A stretch of DNA of 64,000 nt from Desulfonatronospira thiodismutans ASO3-1. GTDB taxonomy: Bacteria > Desulfobacterota > Desulfovibrionia > Desulfovibrionales > Desulfonatronovibrionaceae. The stretch spans positions 512,263 through 576,262 of the forward strand of contig NZ_ACJN02000003.1 of assembly GCF_000174435.1 (NCBI RefSeq), read 5' to 3'. Shown one piece after another: positions 17,554 through 27,180 of the stretch; the stretch's first letter is position 1; every line of letters starts with the position of its first letter. The notes beneath the pieces are model-generated. The model was not told where the DNA came from, did no database searches, and worked only from the letters and a program-made list of their open reading frames with translations. Both the position numbers and the translations under genes were made by a program.

Positions 17554-20500
17554 AACCTTTCTTTTCAAAGACCTGGTGGACCTGGAGCGCCTGCAGGGCA
17601 TGTTTGAAAACTACGCCGCCTCCACCGGATACAAAATCGGCATCCTGTCCTATCCCGGCCAGGAAATGCTCATCAGTACAGGCTGGAAGGACCTGGGCTC
17701 CAGGTTCAAGAGCTTTCAGCTGGTTACCGGTGACAGCCTGAACCCGGGCAAGCATCCATACACTGCGGACAATGCCCGGCACCGGGTATGCATCCGGGAG
17801 AGCCCGGACGGTTACCTGGAAGGCATCGCCCCTGTGCTGGTGGACGGCACCCTGATGGCCAGTATCTTTATGTCCGCCCCGGAAACTTCAGCTCGTCCTG
17901 ACGGGGAAGACCCGGACGCAGATGAGTCTTCTCCGGCTGATGACAGGTCCTTTCAAAGCGCCCTGGCCTTTCTGTCTGAAATGGCCGCCATGCTGGGGGA
18001 CCAGGGACTGGCCGAGCTTCGTCTGCGCCGGACATCCAGGAAACTGGAAAAAAGCGAAGCCACCTTTAAAAGCCTGGTGGAGCACCTGCCCCAGCGCATA
18101 TTCATCAAGGATCTCAACTCGAACTATGTCACCTGCAACCAAATATACGCCGGGGATGTAGGCCTGACCCCGGAGGAAATACCCGGTAAAACCGATTTCG
18201 ACCTGCACCCCGAAGAACTGGCCCGCAAGTACCGCCGGGACGATCACCGGGTAATAACCCAGGATGCTCCCCTGGAACTTGAAGAAAGTTACAGCAGAGG
18301 GGACAGCTCTTTGTGGATCAGTACCACCAAGGTGCCCTACCGGGATGAATCAGGCAATATAATCGGAGTACTGGGCATCTTCCAGGACATAACCAGGAGC
18401 AAGGAGCAGCAGGCCGAGCTTAAATACAAGGAACAGCTTCTAAAAAACATTGTGGACACCCAGTCCGAGCTCATATGCAGGTTTCTGCCCGACGGCACTC
18501 TGACCTATGTCAACCCGGCCTACTGCCGGTATTTCAACAGGGATGAACAGGACCTTCTGGGCAGGGTATTCCTGCCCATGGTCCATGATGATGACCTGCA
18601 GTATGTCCAGGAATGTTTTTCCTCCCTGGGACCCGACAGACCGGAAATCACCTACCAGCACCGTATCAGGCTGCCTGACGGCCAGATCCGCTGGCAGGAG
18701 TGGACCGACCGGGCCTTTATTGATGAACAGGGCAAAGTCTTTGAATACCAGGCCGTGGGCAGGGATATCACCGAGCACAGGCAGGCGGTCAACTCCCTGC
18801 AGGAAAGCGAGCAGCGCTACCGGGGCCTGGTGGAGTCCCAGAATGACCTTATTGTCCGGGTGGACCCGGACAACAGGCTCACCTACGTCAATGACACTTA
18901 CTGCAAGGTGTTCGGCAGGACCAGGGAAGAACTTCTGGGCAGTTCCTTCACCCCCCTGGTTCACGAAGAGGACATAGAGGATACTCTCAAGGCCATGGAA
19001 GATCTCAAAACCCCTCCCTACAGGGCCCAGATGCAGCAGCGGGCCATGACCGTGGACGGGTGGCGCTGGATCCACTGGGAGGACAGCGCCTTACTGGATC
19101 AGCAGGGCCGGATTGTGGAGATCCAGGGGGTGGGCCGGGACATTACAGACCTGAAAAAGGCCCAGGAGGACCTGCAGCAAAGCGAGAAAAACTTCCGCCT
19201 CATTTTTGAAAACTCACCCGTGGGCATGGCCACCCACGAGATACTCTTAGATGAGCACGGCCGGCCCGTGGACTACATATTTCTGGATGCAAACCCGGCC
19301 TTTGAAACCCACACCGGCCTGTCGGCCCAGGAAGTCACCGGCCGCCGGGCCACAGAGGTCCTGCCGGGGATCGAGAATTCATCTTTTATTGACACCTACG
19401 CCCAGGTGGCCTTTTCCGGCAAGACTGCAAACTTCCAGGAATTTTCACCGCCCCTGAACCGCCACTTTATGATCAGCGCCTACCAGATGGCCCATGGGCA
19501 GTTTGCAGCCTCATTTATCGACATTACAGAACTGGAGAAAACCCGCCGGGAACTTGTCCGGGCCAAGGAGGCAGCCGAAGCAGCCAGCCAGGCCAAGAGC
19601 ACTTTCCTGGCCAACATGAGCCACGAGATACGCACCCCCATGAATGCCATCCTGGGATTCGCCCAGATCCTGGAAAGGGATTCAACTCTTGGCCCCGACC
19701 ATGCCAGGCATGTCCAAAGCATCTCCCGAAACGCCGATCATCTTCTGAGCATTTTAAATGACATCCTGGACATGTCCAGGATAGAGGCCGGGCAGATTGA
19801 ACATAACCCCAGGGATTTCAACCTGCATCAGACTTTCGAGGATCTGGAGCTCATGTTTATCCCCCGGGCCGTATCCAAAGGGCTGGAGTTGACCTTTGAA
19901 AAGAACGGTTCCCTGCCCCGTGCCGGCCACGCCGATCCGGGCATGCTGCGCCAGATCATGGTCAACCTTCTGGGCAACGCCTGCAAGTTCACCTCCCAGG
20001 GCGAGGTGACCTTCCGCATCTCTGCAGAAAAAAACTCAGAAGCCTGCGGCACCGGCCAGGGCGGTTTCACGCTCAACGTCCAGGTCCAGGACAGCGGTCC
20101 AGGAATAGACCCGGAGGAAATGGACAGAATTTTTGATCCCTTTCACCAGGGCGGGCGTGATCCAGGTGAAGGCGGCACGGGCCTGGGCCTGCACATCAGC
20201 CGGAAGTATGCCCGCATCATGGGCGGAGACCTGAGCGTTTCCCCCCACACTGAAAAGGGCAGCTTATTTTGTCTCCAGGTGCCGGTTCAACAGGCAACCA
20301 GGCCTGTAGAAGACGGAAAACCCCCCAGCGGCAGAGTACAGTCCCTGCCTGCGGACATGGCCCCTGTGCTGGTCATGGTGGTGGATGACAAAAAGGACAA
20401 CCGCTCCATGCTGGTGGAACTTCTGCGTCCCCTGGGCTTTGAAACAGTGGAAGCAGCAGACGGCCGGGAGGCCCTGGATCTTTTTCAGGAGCGCTGCCCA

Positions 20501-20995
20501 CAGGCCGTGTTAATGGATATACGCATGCCCGGGATGGATGGATATCAGGCCATCAAAAGCATCAGGCAGGTTGCCGGTGAACAGGGTCCGTTTATCGTGG
20601 CCGTTACCGCCTTTGCCTTTCAGCAGGACAGGGAGGCTGCCCTTGCCGCCGGGGCGGACGAATATCTGAGCAAGCCGTTTCAGCCCGAGGATCTTTTCAG
20701 GCTCCTGGGGCAGGGACTGGCAATCGAATATGTCATGTCTGATACCCGGCAAGACCAGCCACAAGGCCTGTACCAGGAAAAAATGCTGCCAGCGGATCTG
20801 GACCCGGAAACCATAAGTAAAATGCGCAGTGCCCTGGAAGAAGGTGACGTACGCCTGCTAAAAGAACTCATATCCAGCATCCGCAAGAAGCATCCCCAGA
20901 CCTCGGATACCATGATGGAAATGGCTGAGAGGTTTGACTACATACAGCTGGAAACAATGCTGGATCAGGCCCGGTCCGGGCAGAACCGGGAATAG
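17522..20995 (+). CDS. PocR-like/multi-PAS hybrid histidine kinase
   Basis: 1157 residues. The N-terminus (about 15-125: DLVDLERLQGMFENYAASTG) resembles a PocR-type ligand-sensing domain. Four PAS domains follow (from about 180, 305, 430 and 554), then HisKA (MSHEIRTPMNAILGF, His near 701), HATPase_c (GGTGLGLHISRKYA), a receiver (VVDDKKDN near 953, acceptor in AVLMDIRMPGMDG) and a ~65-residue helical tail shared with two other kinases here. The start is uncertain: TTG at 17522 overlaps the previous gene, and TTG at 17543 has AGGA at a better distance. The third and fourth PAS domains closely match PAS domains of the next gene but in swapped order. Confidence 0.92.
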   Translation: MKQEKIKLSHKTFLFKDLVDLERLQGMFENYAASTGYKIGILSYPGQEMLISTGWKDLGSRFKSFQLVTGDSLNPGKHPYTADNARHRVCIRESPDGYLEGIAPVLVDGTLMASIFMSAPETSARPDGEDPDADESSPADDRSFQSALAFLSEMAAMLGDQGLAELRLRRTSRKLEKSEATFKSLVEHLPQRIFIKDLNSNYVTCNQIYAGDVGLTPEEIPGKTDFDLHPEELARKYRRDDHRVITQDAPLELEESYSRGDSSLWISTTKVPYRDESGNIIGVLGIFQDITRSKEQQAELKYKEQLLKNIVDTQSELICRFLPDGTLTYVNPAYCRYFNRDEQDLLGRVFLPMVHDDDLQYVQECFSSLGPDRPEITYQHRIRLPDGQIRWQEWTDRAFIDEQGKVFEYQAVGRDITEHRQAVNSLQESEQRYRGLVESQNDLIVRVDPDNRLTYVNDTYCKVFGRTREELLGSSFTPLVHEEDIEDTLKAMEDLKTPPYRAQMQQRAMTVDGWRWIHWEDSALLDQQGRIVEIQGVGRDITDLKKAQEDLQQSEKNFRLIFENSPVGMATHEILLDEHGRPVDYIFLDANPAFETHTGLSAQEVTGRRATEVLPGIENSSFIDTYAQVAFSGKTANFQEFSPPLNRHFMISAYQMAHGQFAASFIDITELEKTRRELVRAKEAAEAASQAKSTFLANMSHEIRTPMNAILGFAQILERDSTLGPDHARHVQSISRNADHLLSILNDILDMSRIEAGQIEHNPRDFNLHQTFEDLELMFIPRAVSKGLELTFEKNGSLPRAGHADPGMLRQIMVNLLGNACKFTSQGEVTFRISAEKNSEACGTGQGGFTLNVQVQDSGPGIDPEEMDRIFDPFHQGGRDPGEGGTGLGLHISRKYARIMGGDLSVSPHTEKGSLFCLQVPVQQATRPVEDGKPPSGRVQSLPADMAPVLVMVVDDKKDNRSMLVELLRPLGFETVEAADGREALDLFQERCPQAVLMDIRMPGMDGYQAIKSIRQVAGEQGPFIVAVTAFAFQQDREAALAAGADEYLSKPFQPEDLFRLLGQGLAIEYVMSDTRQDQPQGLYQEKMLPADLDPETISKMRSALEEGDVRLLKELISSIRKKHPQTSDTMMEMAERFDYIQLETMLDQARSGQNRE

Positions 20996-21033
20996 ACGGG
21001 ACCGGTTCCTGTTTGCGGCAGAGGAAGCGTTTT

Positions 21034-23781
21034 ATGCTGGAAAAGACTTTCGGCGAAAGAGTCAGGCTGTTCAGGGCCTTGAAGAACCTGACCCAGGGCC
21101 AGCTTGCAGACATGCTGGACATAAGCAGGCATCACATGGGCTGCCTGGAACGCGGCGAATCCGGACCATCCTTCGGGCTCATCAGGAAACTCTGCACCCT
21201 GCTGCAGGTACACCCAGCAAGCCTGTTTCTCTCTTCAGACCAGGAACCAGAGTACCCGGAAGAATCCCAGGTGGACACGTCACCTTTGCAGCAGATCCCC
21301 TTCATGTCCGGCCACGGCACCTGGAACATAAGTATCCCTAACGGTCCTGAAACCTGGTCCCGACAGCTGTGGCAAACCCTGGGGTACTCTACCAGCAGGG
21401 AGCCCTCCCTTGGTTTATTTCTAAAGCACGTTCACCAGGAATCCAGGCAGGCCTTTGAAGCCTTTTACCGGCAACTGGCTTCCGGAAGCATTCCTCCCCC
21501 GGAATCGTTCTGGATCACCCGACGGGACGCAGTCCAAAGGAAAATCCAGGCCAGAGGGGATATCATCAAAGGACCCGGGAGCAGCTCTCCCCTGGCCTGC
21601 CTGAGCCTCCTGGACATTACCGAATGGCTGGAGATGCAGCATCATCTCATGTACAACCAGAATCATCTGCAGAATGCGGTCCTGCAGAAGACCAGGGCTC
21701 TGTCCCGGGCCGTGGAAGAGACCAGGCAGGAACTTGAGCTTCGCAAGGCAGCCCAGGAATTCGCCCGGGAACAGCAGGAAAAAATGGAGAGCATCCTGAA
21801 CAACATGGACGACGGGGTCTGGTCCGCATCCTGGCCTGATATGGATATCCTTTTCATCAGTCCCTCCCTGTCCGGCATATTCGGATACTCAACTGCAGAA
21901 CTGCAGAAAAACAACAATCTCTGGTTTCAGGCCATACATTCCGAAGACAGGCACATAGTGGAAAAATCCCTGCTTGACCTGCCCCGGGAAAAACGCAAGA
22001 GCTTAGAGTACCGGATAGTCCGGCCGGACGGGGAAATCAGGTGGATAAACGACCGCCACTGGCTCATACTTGATCCCTCCACCGGCACTCCTGTCCGGGT
22101 GGACGGGCTGACAGTGGACATAACCCAGCGGTTGCAGATTCGCAGACAACTGGCCGAAAGTGAAGAAAAGTTCCGGAGCCTGACCCTGAATGCCCCGGTG
22201 GGCATAGCCATGCATGAAATAGTGCTAAACCCCCACGGCGACCCCGTGGACTACATCTTTCTGGATGTGAACCCGGCCTTTGAAACCCAGACCGGGCTGA
22301 AACCATCGGAAGTACTGGGACGCCGGGCCTCCCAGGTCCTGCCCGGCATTGAAAACACTTCCATTTTGTCTTTTTTCGGCCAGGTTGTATCCAGCGGTGA
22401 TCCCATGGACTTTGAATTTTATTCCAGTCCCCTGCAGCGCTTTTACATGGTCCATGCCTATAAGATATCCCACAGGCGCTTTGCCGCGGTCTTTATCGAT
22501 ATCACCAGTCAAAAGCAGATGGAGCAGGCCCTGGGGGAAAGCGAAAGGCGCTACCGCGGCCTGGTGGAGTCGCAAAATGATCTCATAGTCAGGGTGGATA
22601 CCGATAACAGGCTCACCTACGTCAATGATACCTATTGCAGGACCTTCGGCAGGACCAGGGAAGAACTAATGGGCAAATCCTTTACTCCCCTGGTGCACCA
22701 GGATGATATCCAGGCTACTCTTCAGGCCATGGAGGGACTCAAGGTGCCGCCCCACCGCATCCAGGTGCAGCAGCGGGCCATGACTGTAGACGGCTGGCGA
22801 TGGATATTCTGGGAAGACAACGCTGTTCTGGATGAGCATGGACACATCGTGGAAATCCAGGGTGTGGGCCGTGACATAACCGAACTCAAATCCCGGCAGG
22901 TACTGCTGCAGTCCATATTCCAGGCCAGCCAGGACGTATCCTTTGTGGTCACCCAGAACATGCCCCACTCCGGAGACATCATCCTGGAATTCAGCCCGGG
23001 GGCTGAAAACCTTTTCGGCTACTCCAGGGAAGAAGTCCTGGGCAAACCTGTGGCCATGCTGCATGATCCCGCTGACATACCCAGGTTTCCGGATATCCAC
23101 AGGACCCTGAAAGAAAATCAGCCCTGGAGGGACAAGGTCAACCTGGTGCGCAGAGACGGCAGTACTTTCCCGTCTCTTTTTACAGTCTATCCCTTCGAAT
23201 ATGACGGCAAAGACTCCACCCTGGGGGTGTCCATAGACATTTCCGAGCTGGAACAGGCCAGAAAGATCCTGGAAAAAACAGCCATAACCGATCACCTCAC
23301 AGGGCTCATGAACCGCAGCAGATTCGACCAGCTCATGGAGGAAGAATGGCGCAGGGCCAAGCGTGGAGGACATTGTCTGTCAATACTCATGCTGGATATA
23401 GACAACTTCAAGCAGTTCAATGACTTTTACGGGCATATCCAGGGGGACAGGTGTCTGCAGAGGATAGCCGGTATCCTTTCAGCCTGCCTCATGCGGGCAG
23501 GCGACGTCCTGGCCCGTTACGGCGGAGAAGAGTTCATAGCCCTGCTTCCGGATACCCCGCTGCAGTCAGCTGTTGTCGTGGCTGAAAAAATGCGCATGTC
23601 TGTAGAAAACCTGGGCATGCCCAATACAGGTTCCCAGGCAGGACCATTTGTATCAGTCAGTGCCGGAGTTGCCTCGTCCTGTCCCTTCCCGGGCATGTCC
23701 CGGCAAGGACTGATCCATCAGGCGGACATGATGCTTTACAAGGCCAAAAGCCTGGGACGCAACACGGTTGCGTGGCAATAG
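21034..23781 (+). CDS. XRE helix-turn-helix / multi-PAS / GGDEF diguanylate cyclase fusion
   Basis: 915 residues from ATG 21034 (GAGGA nine bases upstream). Residues about 5-62 are a Cro/CI-type helix-turn-helix (FGERVRLFRALKNLTQGQLA, then ISRHHMGCLERGES). A PAS-like region and coiled coil follow, then four PAS domains and a C-terminal GGDEF domain (about 745-910) with intact GGEEF active site and an RxxD inhibitory site (RAGD) five residues before it. It should make c-di-GMP and show product inhibition. A sequence-specific DNA-binding domain on the same chain is unusual. It may localise synthesis at DNA or act as a PAS-controlled regulator. Last gene of the plus-strand run; repeats follow. 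Confidence 0.92.
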   Translation: MLEKTFGERVRLFRALKNLTQGQLADMLDISRHHMGCLERGESGPSFGLIRKLCTLLQVHPASLFLSSDQEPEYPEESQVDTSPLQQIPFMSGHGTWNISIPNGPETWSRQLWQTLGYSTSREPSLGLFLKHVHQESRQAFEAFYRQLASGSIPPPESFWITRRDAVQRKIQARGDIIKGPGSSSPLACLSLLDITEWLEMQHHLMYNQNHLQNAVLQKTRALSRAVEETRQELELRKAAQEFAREQQEKMESILNNMDDGVWSASWPDMDILFISPSLSGIFGYSTAELQKNNNLWFQAIHSEDRHIVEKSLLDLPREKRKSLEYRIVRPDGEIRWINDRHWLILDPSTGTPVRVDGLTVDITQRLQIRRQLAESEEKFRSLTLNAPVGIAMHEIVLNPHGDPVDYIFLDVNPAFETQTGLKPSEVLGRRASQVLPGIENTSILSFFGQVVSSGDPMDFEFYSSPLQRFYMVHAYKISHRRFAAVFIDITSQKQMEQALGESERRYRGLVESQNDLIVRVDTDNRLTYVNDTYCRTFGRTREELMGKSFTPLVHQDDIQATLQAMEGLKVPPHRIQVQQRAMTVDGWRWIFWEDNAVLDEHGHIVEIQGVGRDITELKSRQVLLQSIFQASQDVSFVVTQNMPHSGDIILEFSPGAENLFGYSREEVLGKPVAMLHDPADIPRFPDIHRTLKENQPWRDKVNLVRRDGSTFPSLFTVYPFEYDGKDSTLGVSIDISELEQARKILEKTAITDHLTGLMNRSRFDQLMEEEWRRAKRGGHCLSILMLDIDNFKQFNDFYGHIQGDRCLQRIAGILSACLMRAGDVLARYGGEEFIALLPDTPLQSAVVVAEKMRMSVENLGMPNTGSQAGPFVSVSAGVASSCPFPGMSRQGLIHQADMMLYKAKSLGRNTVAWQ

Positions 23782-23869
23782 CCGCCTGATCTCGCCCGAC
23801 CGGAGAAGCTGTGGCCTGAAGCCTGACACAAAAAAAATGTATACAAAAAGTCAGGATGAAGTTAACCTG

Positions 23870-24962
23870 GATGAAAAATGTTTATAAGGAAGGGAGCTCA
23901 TACAACCACCCCCGACCCCTCCTTGGCTAAGGAGGGGAGCTACACCGTGCCCTGGACTTACTTGGGTGGTGAAAGTTTAATCAAGATCCAGACGCAGAAT
24001 TTATACAGATGCATGCGACAAAATGTTGCCACCCCTCAATCTGCTCCCCTTAAGAAGTATGGAAGTAGGGGCGTATGGGAGTATGGGAGTAAAAATATCT
24101 TTACACCCACACATGGATACCCCCATACACCCATACTTTCTTCCTGAGGGAGGGGAGCTACACCGTGCCCTGGATTTACTTGGGTGGTGGAAGTTTAATC
24201 AAGATCCAGACGAAGTATTTAGACAGATGCCTGCGACAAAATGTTGCCACGCCTCAATCTGCTCCCCTCCTTGGCTAAGGAGGGGTTGGGGGTGGTTCGA
24301 TACTTAGCTCCCTTCCTTACCTGGCTTTCTTCCCAGGCCAAGAAGGGGAGCTAAACCGTGGCCTGGATTTACTGAGGAAACGGACTTCTGGAATTTTTAT
24401 AAGGAAGGGATCTCATACAACCACCCCCGGCCCCTCCTTGGCTAAGGAGGGGAGCTACACCGTGCCCTGGATTTACTTGGGTGGTGGAAATTTAATCAAG
24501 CTCCAGACGGAGTATTTAGACAGACGCCTGCGACAAAATGTTGCCACCCCTCAATCTGCTCCCCTTAAGAAGTATGGAAGTAGGGGCGTATGGGAGTATG
24601 GGAGTAAAAATATCTTTACACCCACACATGGATACCCCCATACACCCATACTTTCTTCCTAAGGGAGGGGAGCTAAACCGTGGCTTGGACTTACTTGGGT
24701 GGTGGAAGTTTAATCAAGATCCAGACGAAGTATTTATACAGAGGCCTGCGACAAAGTGTTGCCACGCCTCAATCTGCTCCCCTCCTTGGCTAAGGAGGGG
24801 AGCTACACCGTGCCCTGGACTTACTTGGGTGGTGAAAGTTTAATCAAGATCCAGACGGAGTATTTAGACAGATGCATGCGACAAAATGTTGCCAAGCCTC
24901 AATCTGCTCCCCTCCTTGGTTAAGGAGGGGTCGGGGGTGGTTCGATACTTAGCTCCCTTCCT
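23870..24962. repeat. Large intergenic repeat field, inverted orientation
   Basis: About 1.1 kb between the GGDEF fusion and kaiC consists of repeats. At least five CCCCTCCTTGG(C/T)TAAGGAGG cores occur (near 23917, 24267, 24435, 24779 and 24909). These units are the reverse complement of those at 7560-10690. Two copies of the quasi-palindromic CCCATAC element lie at about 24053-24150 and 24565-24665, nearly identical to each other. Open frames exist only because the repeat lacks stops; they share repeat-derived peptides and are not genes. Confidence 0.85.
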
Positions 24963-25046
24963 TTAACAATTAACAAATAACAGATAACAGATAACAGATA
25001 ACAGATAACAATTAACAATTAACAAATAACAGATAACAAATAACAC
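24963..25046. repeat. AT-rich tandem repeat (AACAGAT / AACAATT / AACAAAT units) upstream of kaiC
   Basis: An 84-bp run of about ten imperfect 7-10 bp units (TAACAGATAACAGATAACAG) ends 12 bases before the kaiC ATG. It occupies the leader and probable promoter region, so unit number could affect expression. No -10/-35 pair can be assigned with confidence. Confidence 0.75.
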
Positions 25047-25058
25047 CAAGATCAAACC

Positions 25059-26747
25059 ATGACTCAACACAACAACTACTTATCCAAATCCCCCACAGGC
25101 ATCCAGGGCTTAGACGAAGTTCTGGACGGAGGCCTGCCCAGCGGCAGATCCACCCTGGTCTGCGGCTCCGCCGGCTGCGGCAAGACCCTGCTGGGCATGG
25201 AGTTTCTCATCCACGGGGCGCAACAGTTCCAGGAGCCCGGAGTCTTTGTGGCCTTTGAAGAAACAGAAGAGGACCTGGCCCGTAACGTAGCCTCCCTGGG
25301 CTATGACCTGACCTCCTTGGTGCAGGAACGGAAAATGCTGGTGGAATACGTTCACGTTGCCCGGGAAGAAATCCAGGAAACCGGGGAGTTCAGCCTGGAA
25401 GGACTGTTCATCCGCCTGGAACATGCCATCAACACAACAGGGGCCAGGCGGGTGGTCCTGGACACCTTGGAGACCCTTTTTTCCGCCCTGCCCAACCACT
25501 TTATCCTGCGGGCCGAGTTGCGCCGCTTAGTGCGCTGGTTCAAGGACAGGGGCGTTACTGTCATACTCACGGGTGAGCAGGGCGAAGGCACCATGACCCG
25601 CCATGGCCTGGAGGAATATGTCTCGGACTGTGTAATCATGCTGGATCACCGGGTGATCAACGAGGTCTGCACCAGACGTCTGCGGGTTGTCAAATACCGT
25701 GGATCCACCCACGGCACCAACGAATATCCCTTCCTGATAGATGGCAAAGGCTTTTCAGTACTTCCGGTCACCTCCTTGAACCTGCAGCACAGGGTGTCAA
25801 CTGAACGTGTAAACACAGGCATCACCGGCCTGGACAACATGCTGGACAACCAGGGCTATTACCGGGGCAGCACTGTTTTGATTTCCGGCACCGCCGGTAC
25901 CGGTAAATCCAGTATCGCCGCCCATTTTGCCGACGCTGCCGGCAGGCGCGGCGAAAAGACCCTTTATTTTACCTATGAAGAGTCCCCTCACCAGGTTCTG
26001 CGCAATATGAGTTCAATAGGGATTCACCTTGAACCCTGGATAAACCAGGATGTGCTGAGATTCGAGGCTGCCCGGCCCAGTGTCTACGGCATTGAAATGC
26101 ACCTGGCCAGAATAATGCAATGCGTCAAAGAGTTTCAGCCTTCGGTGGTCATAGTCGATCCCATCAACTCCCTTCTGGGGGAAAGCAATCAGCCTTCGGT
26201 CAAGGCCATGCTCATGCGCCTGGCGGACTTCCTCAAAGGCCAGGGAATTACAGCCCTGTTCACCAGCCTGACCATCGGGGGCAGGCACCAGGAAAGCACT
26301 GACACCGAGATATCCTCGCTGATCGATACCTGGCTTCTTCTGCGGGATATTGAAATAAGCGCAGAGCGCAACCGGGGCATTTACATCCTCAAATCCAGAG
26401 GCATGAACCACTCCAAGCAGATCCGCGAGTTTATTCTCACTGACCATGGTGTGGAACTGGTGGACGTTTACGCCGGAACAGAGGGCATACTCACAGGTAC
26501 AGCCAGGCTGGCCAGAGAAGCCCGGGACCGGGCCGAAAAGAATAAGCGCAGCCGCCGGATCCAGCAGAAAAAACACGATATTGAAAACAGGCGTAAGGCC
26601 TTAGAGGCAAAGATATCCGCCATGCAGGCAGAGTTTGAGAGCCAGGAGGCAGAGATAAACATGCTGATTCAGGAAGAGCAGAATCAGGAACAGCTCATGG
26701 AACAGGACATGGACGAAATCACTAAGAGCCGGCAGGGCAGATTATAG
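25059..26747 (+). CDS. kaiC: KaiC-family double-ATPase (circadian clock-type protein)
   Basis: 562 residues with two RecA-like domains. The first has Walker A GSAGCGKT with catalytic Glu pair FEE. The second has GTAGTGKSS with YEE. The region matching the phosphorylation loop of cyanobacterial KaiC reads EISSLID, so residues 419-420 are Ser-Ser rather than Ser-Thr. The C-terminus (about 490-562) is a charged, Gln/Glu-rich coiled coil, longer than a typical A-loop tail. KaiC proteins hydrolyse ATP and autophosphorylate. Together with the two kaiB genes and kinase downstream this forms a Kai-type cassette without kaiA. The ribosome site upstream of ATG 25059 is weak. Confidence 0.95.
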   Translation: MTQHNNYLSKSPTGIQGLDEVLDGGLPSGRSTLVCGSAGCGKTLLGMEFLIHGAQQFQEPGVFVAFEETEEDLARNVASLGYDLTSLVQERKMLVEYVHVAREEIQETGEFSLEGLFIRLEHAINTTGARRVVLDTLETLFSALPNHFILRAELRRLVRWFKDRGVTVILTGEQGEGTMTRHGLEEYVSDCVIMLDHRVINEVCTRRLRVVKYRGSTHGTNEYPFLIDGKGFSVLPVTSLNLQHRVSTERVNTGITGLDNMLDNQGYYRGSTVLISGTAGTGKSSIAAHFADAAGRRGEKTLYFTYEESPHQVLRNMSSIGIHLEPWINQDVLRFEAARPSVYGIEMHLARIMQCVKEFQPSVVIVDPINSLLGESNQPSVKAMLMRLADFLKGQGITALFTSLTIGGRHQESTDTEISSLIDTWLLLRDIEISAERNRGIYILKSRGMNHSKQIREFILTDHGVELVDVYAGTEGILTGTARLAREARDRAEKNKRSRRIQQKKHDIENRRKALEAKISAMQAEFESQEAEINMLIQEEQNQEQLMEQDMDEITKSRQGRL

Positions 26748-26825
26748 CCTGCATTTATCTTTTAAGCCTTACATTCGGCATGGTTTTCCTTGAAAAGACC
26801 AGACAGTAAACAACGGAGAAAAACA

Positions 26826-27164
26826 ATGAGCGACCAGAACCAGGAACCTGATGACGACATGAGGCAGCAGGATACGGACAGCGGCATGTGGAACCTGAGG
26901 CTCTATGTGGCCGGCCAGTCCAGCAAATCCCTGACTGCTTTTGCCAACCTCAAAGCCCTGTGTGAAGAACATCTGCAGGGGCGCTACACCATCGAAGTAG
27001 TCGACCTGATAGAAAATCCTCAACTGGCCAAGGGTGACCAGATCCTGGCCGTTCCTACTCTGGTGCGTAAGCTGCCGCCGCCCCTCAGGAAAATTATCGG
27101 GGACCTCTCAGACACTGATCGTGTCCTGGTGGGCCTTGATCTGAAACAGCACGAAACCGAATAA
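26826..27164 (+). CDS. kaiB: KaiB-family protein (first copy)
   Basis: 112 residues from ATG 26826 (ACGGAG ten bases upstream; an upstream in-frame TTG at 26790 is less likely). The acidic N-terminal ~20 residues ([14 protein letters not shown]) precede the thioredoxin-like KaiB fold: [49 protein letters not shown]. KaiB binds the first ATPase ring of KaiC after a fold switch. It follows kaiC by 78 bases and precedes a second kaiB by 16 bases, so the genes form one operon. Confidence 0.93.
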   Translation: MSDQNQEPDDDMRQQDTDSGMWNLRLYVAGQSSKSLTAFANLKALCEEHLQGRYTIEVVDLIENPQLAKGDQILAVPTLVRKLPPPLRKIIGDLSDTDRVLVGLDLKQHETE

Positions 27165-27180
27165 CTGTACGAGGCTCAAT

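Noticed and set aside
24023-24843. Small open frames (about 74-101 residues) between the GGDEF fusion and kaiC
   Set aside because: They share the same peptides because they lie in repeated DNA, and they resemble frames at 33461 and 10572 for the same reason.
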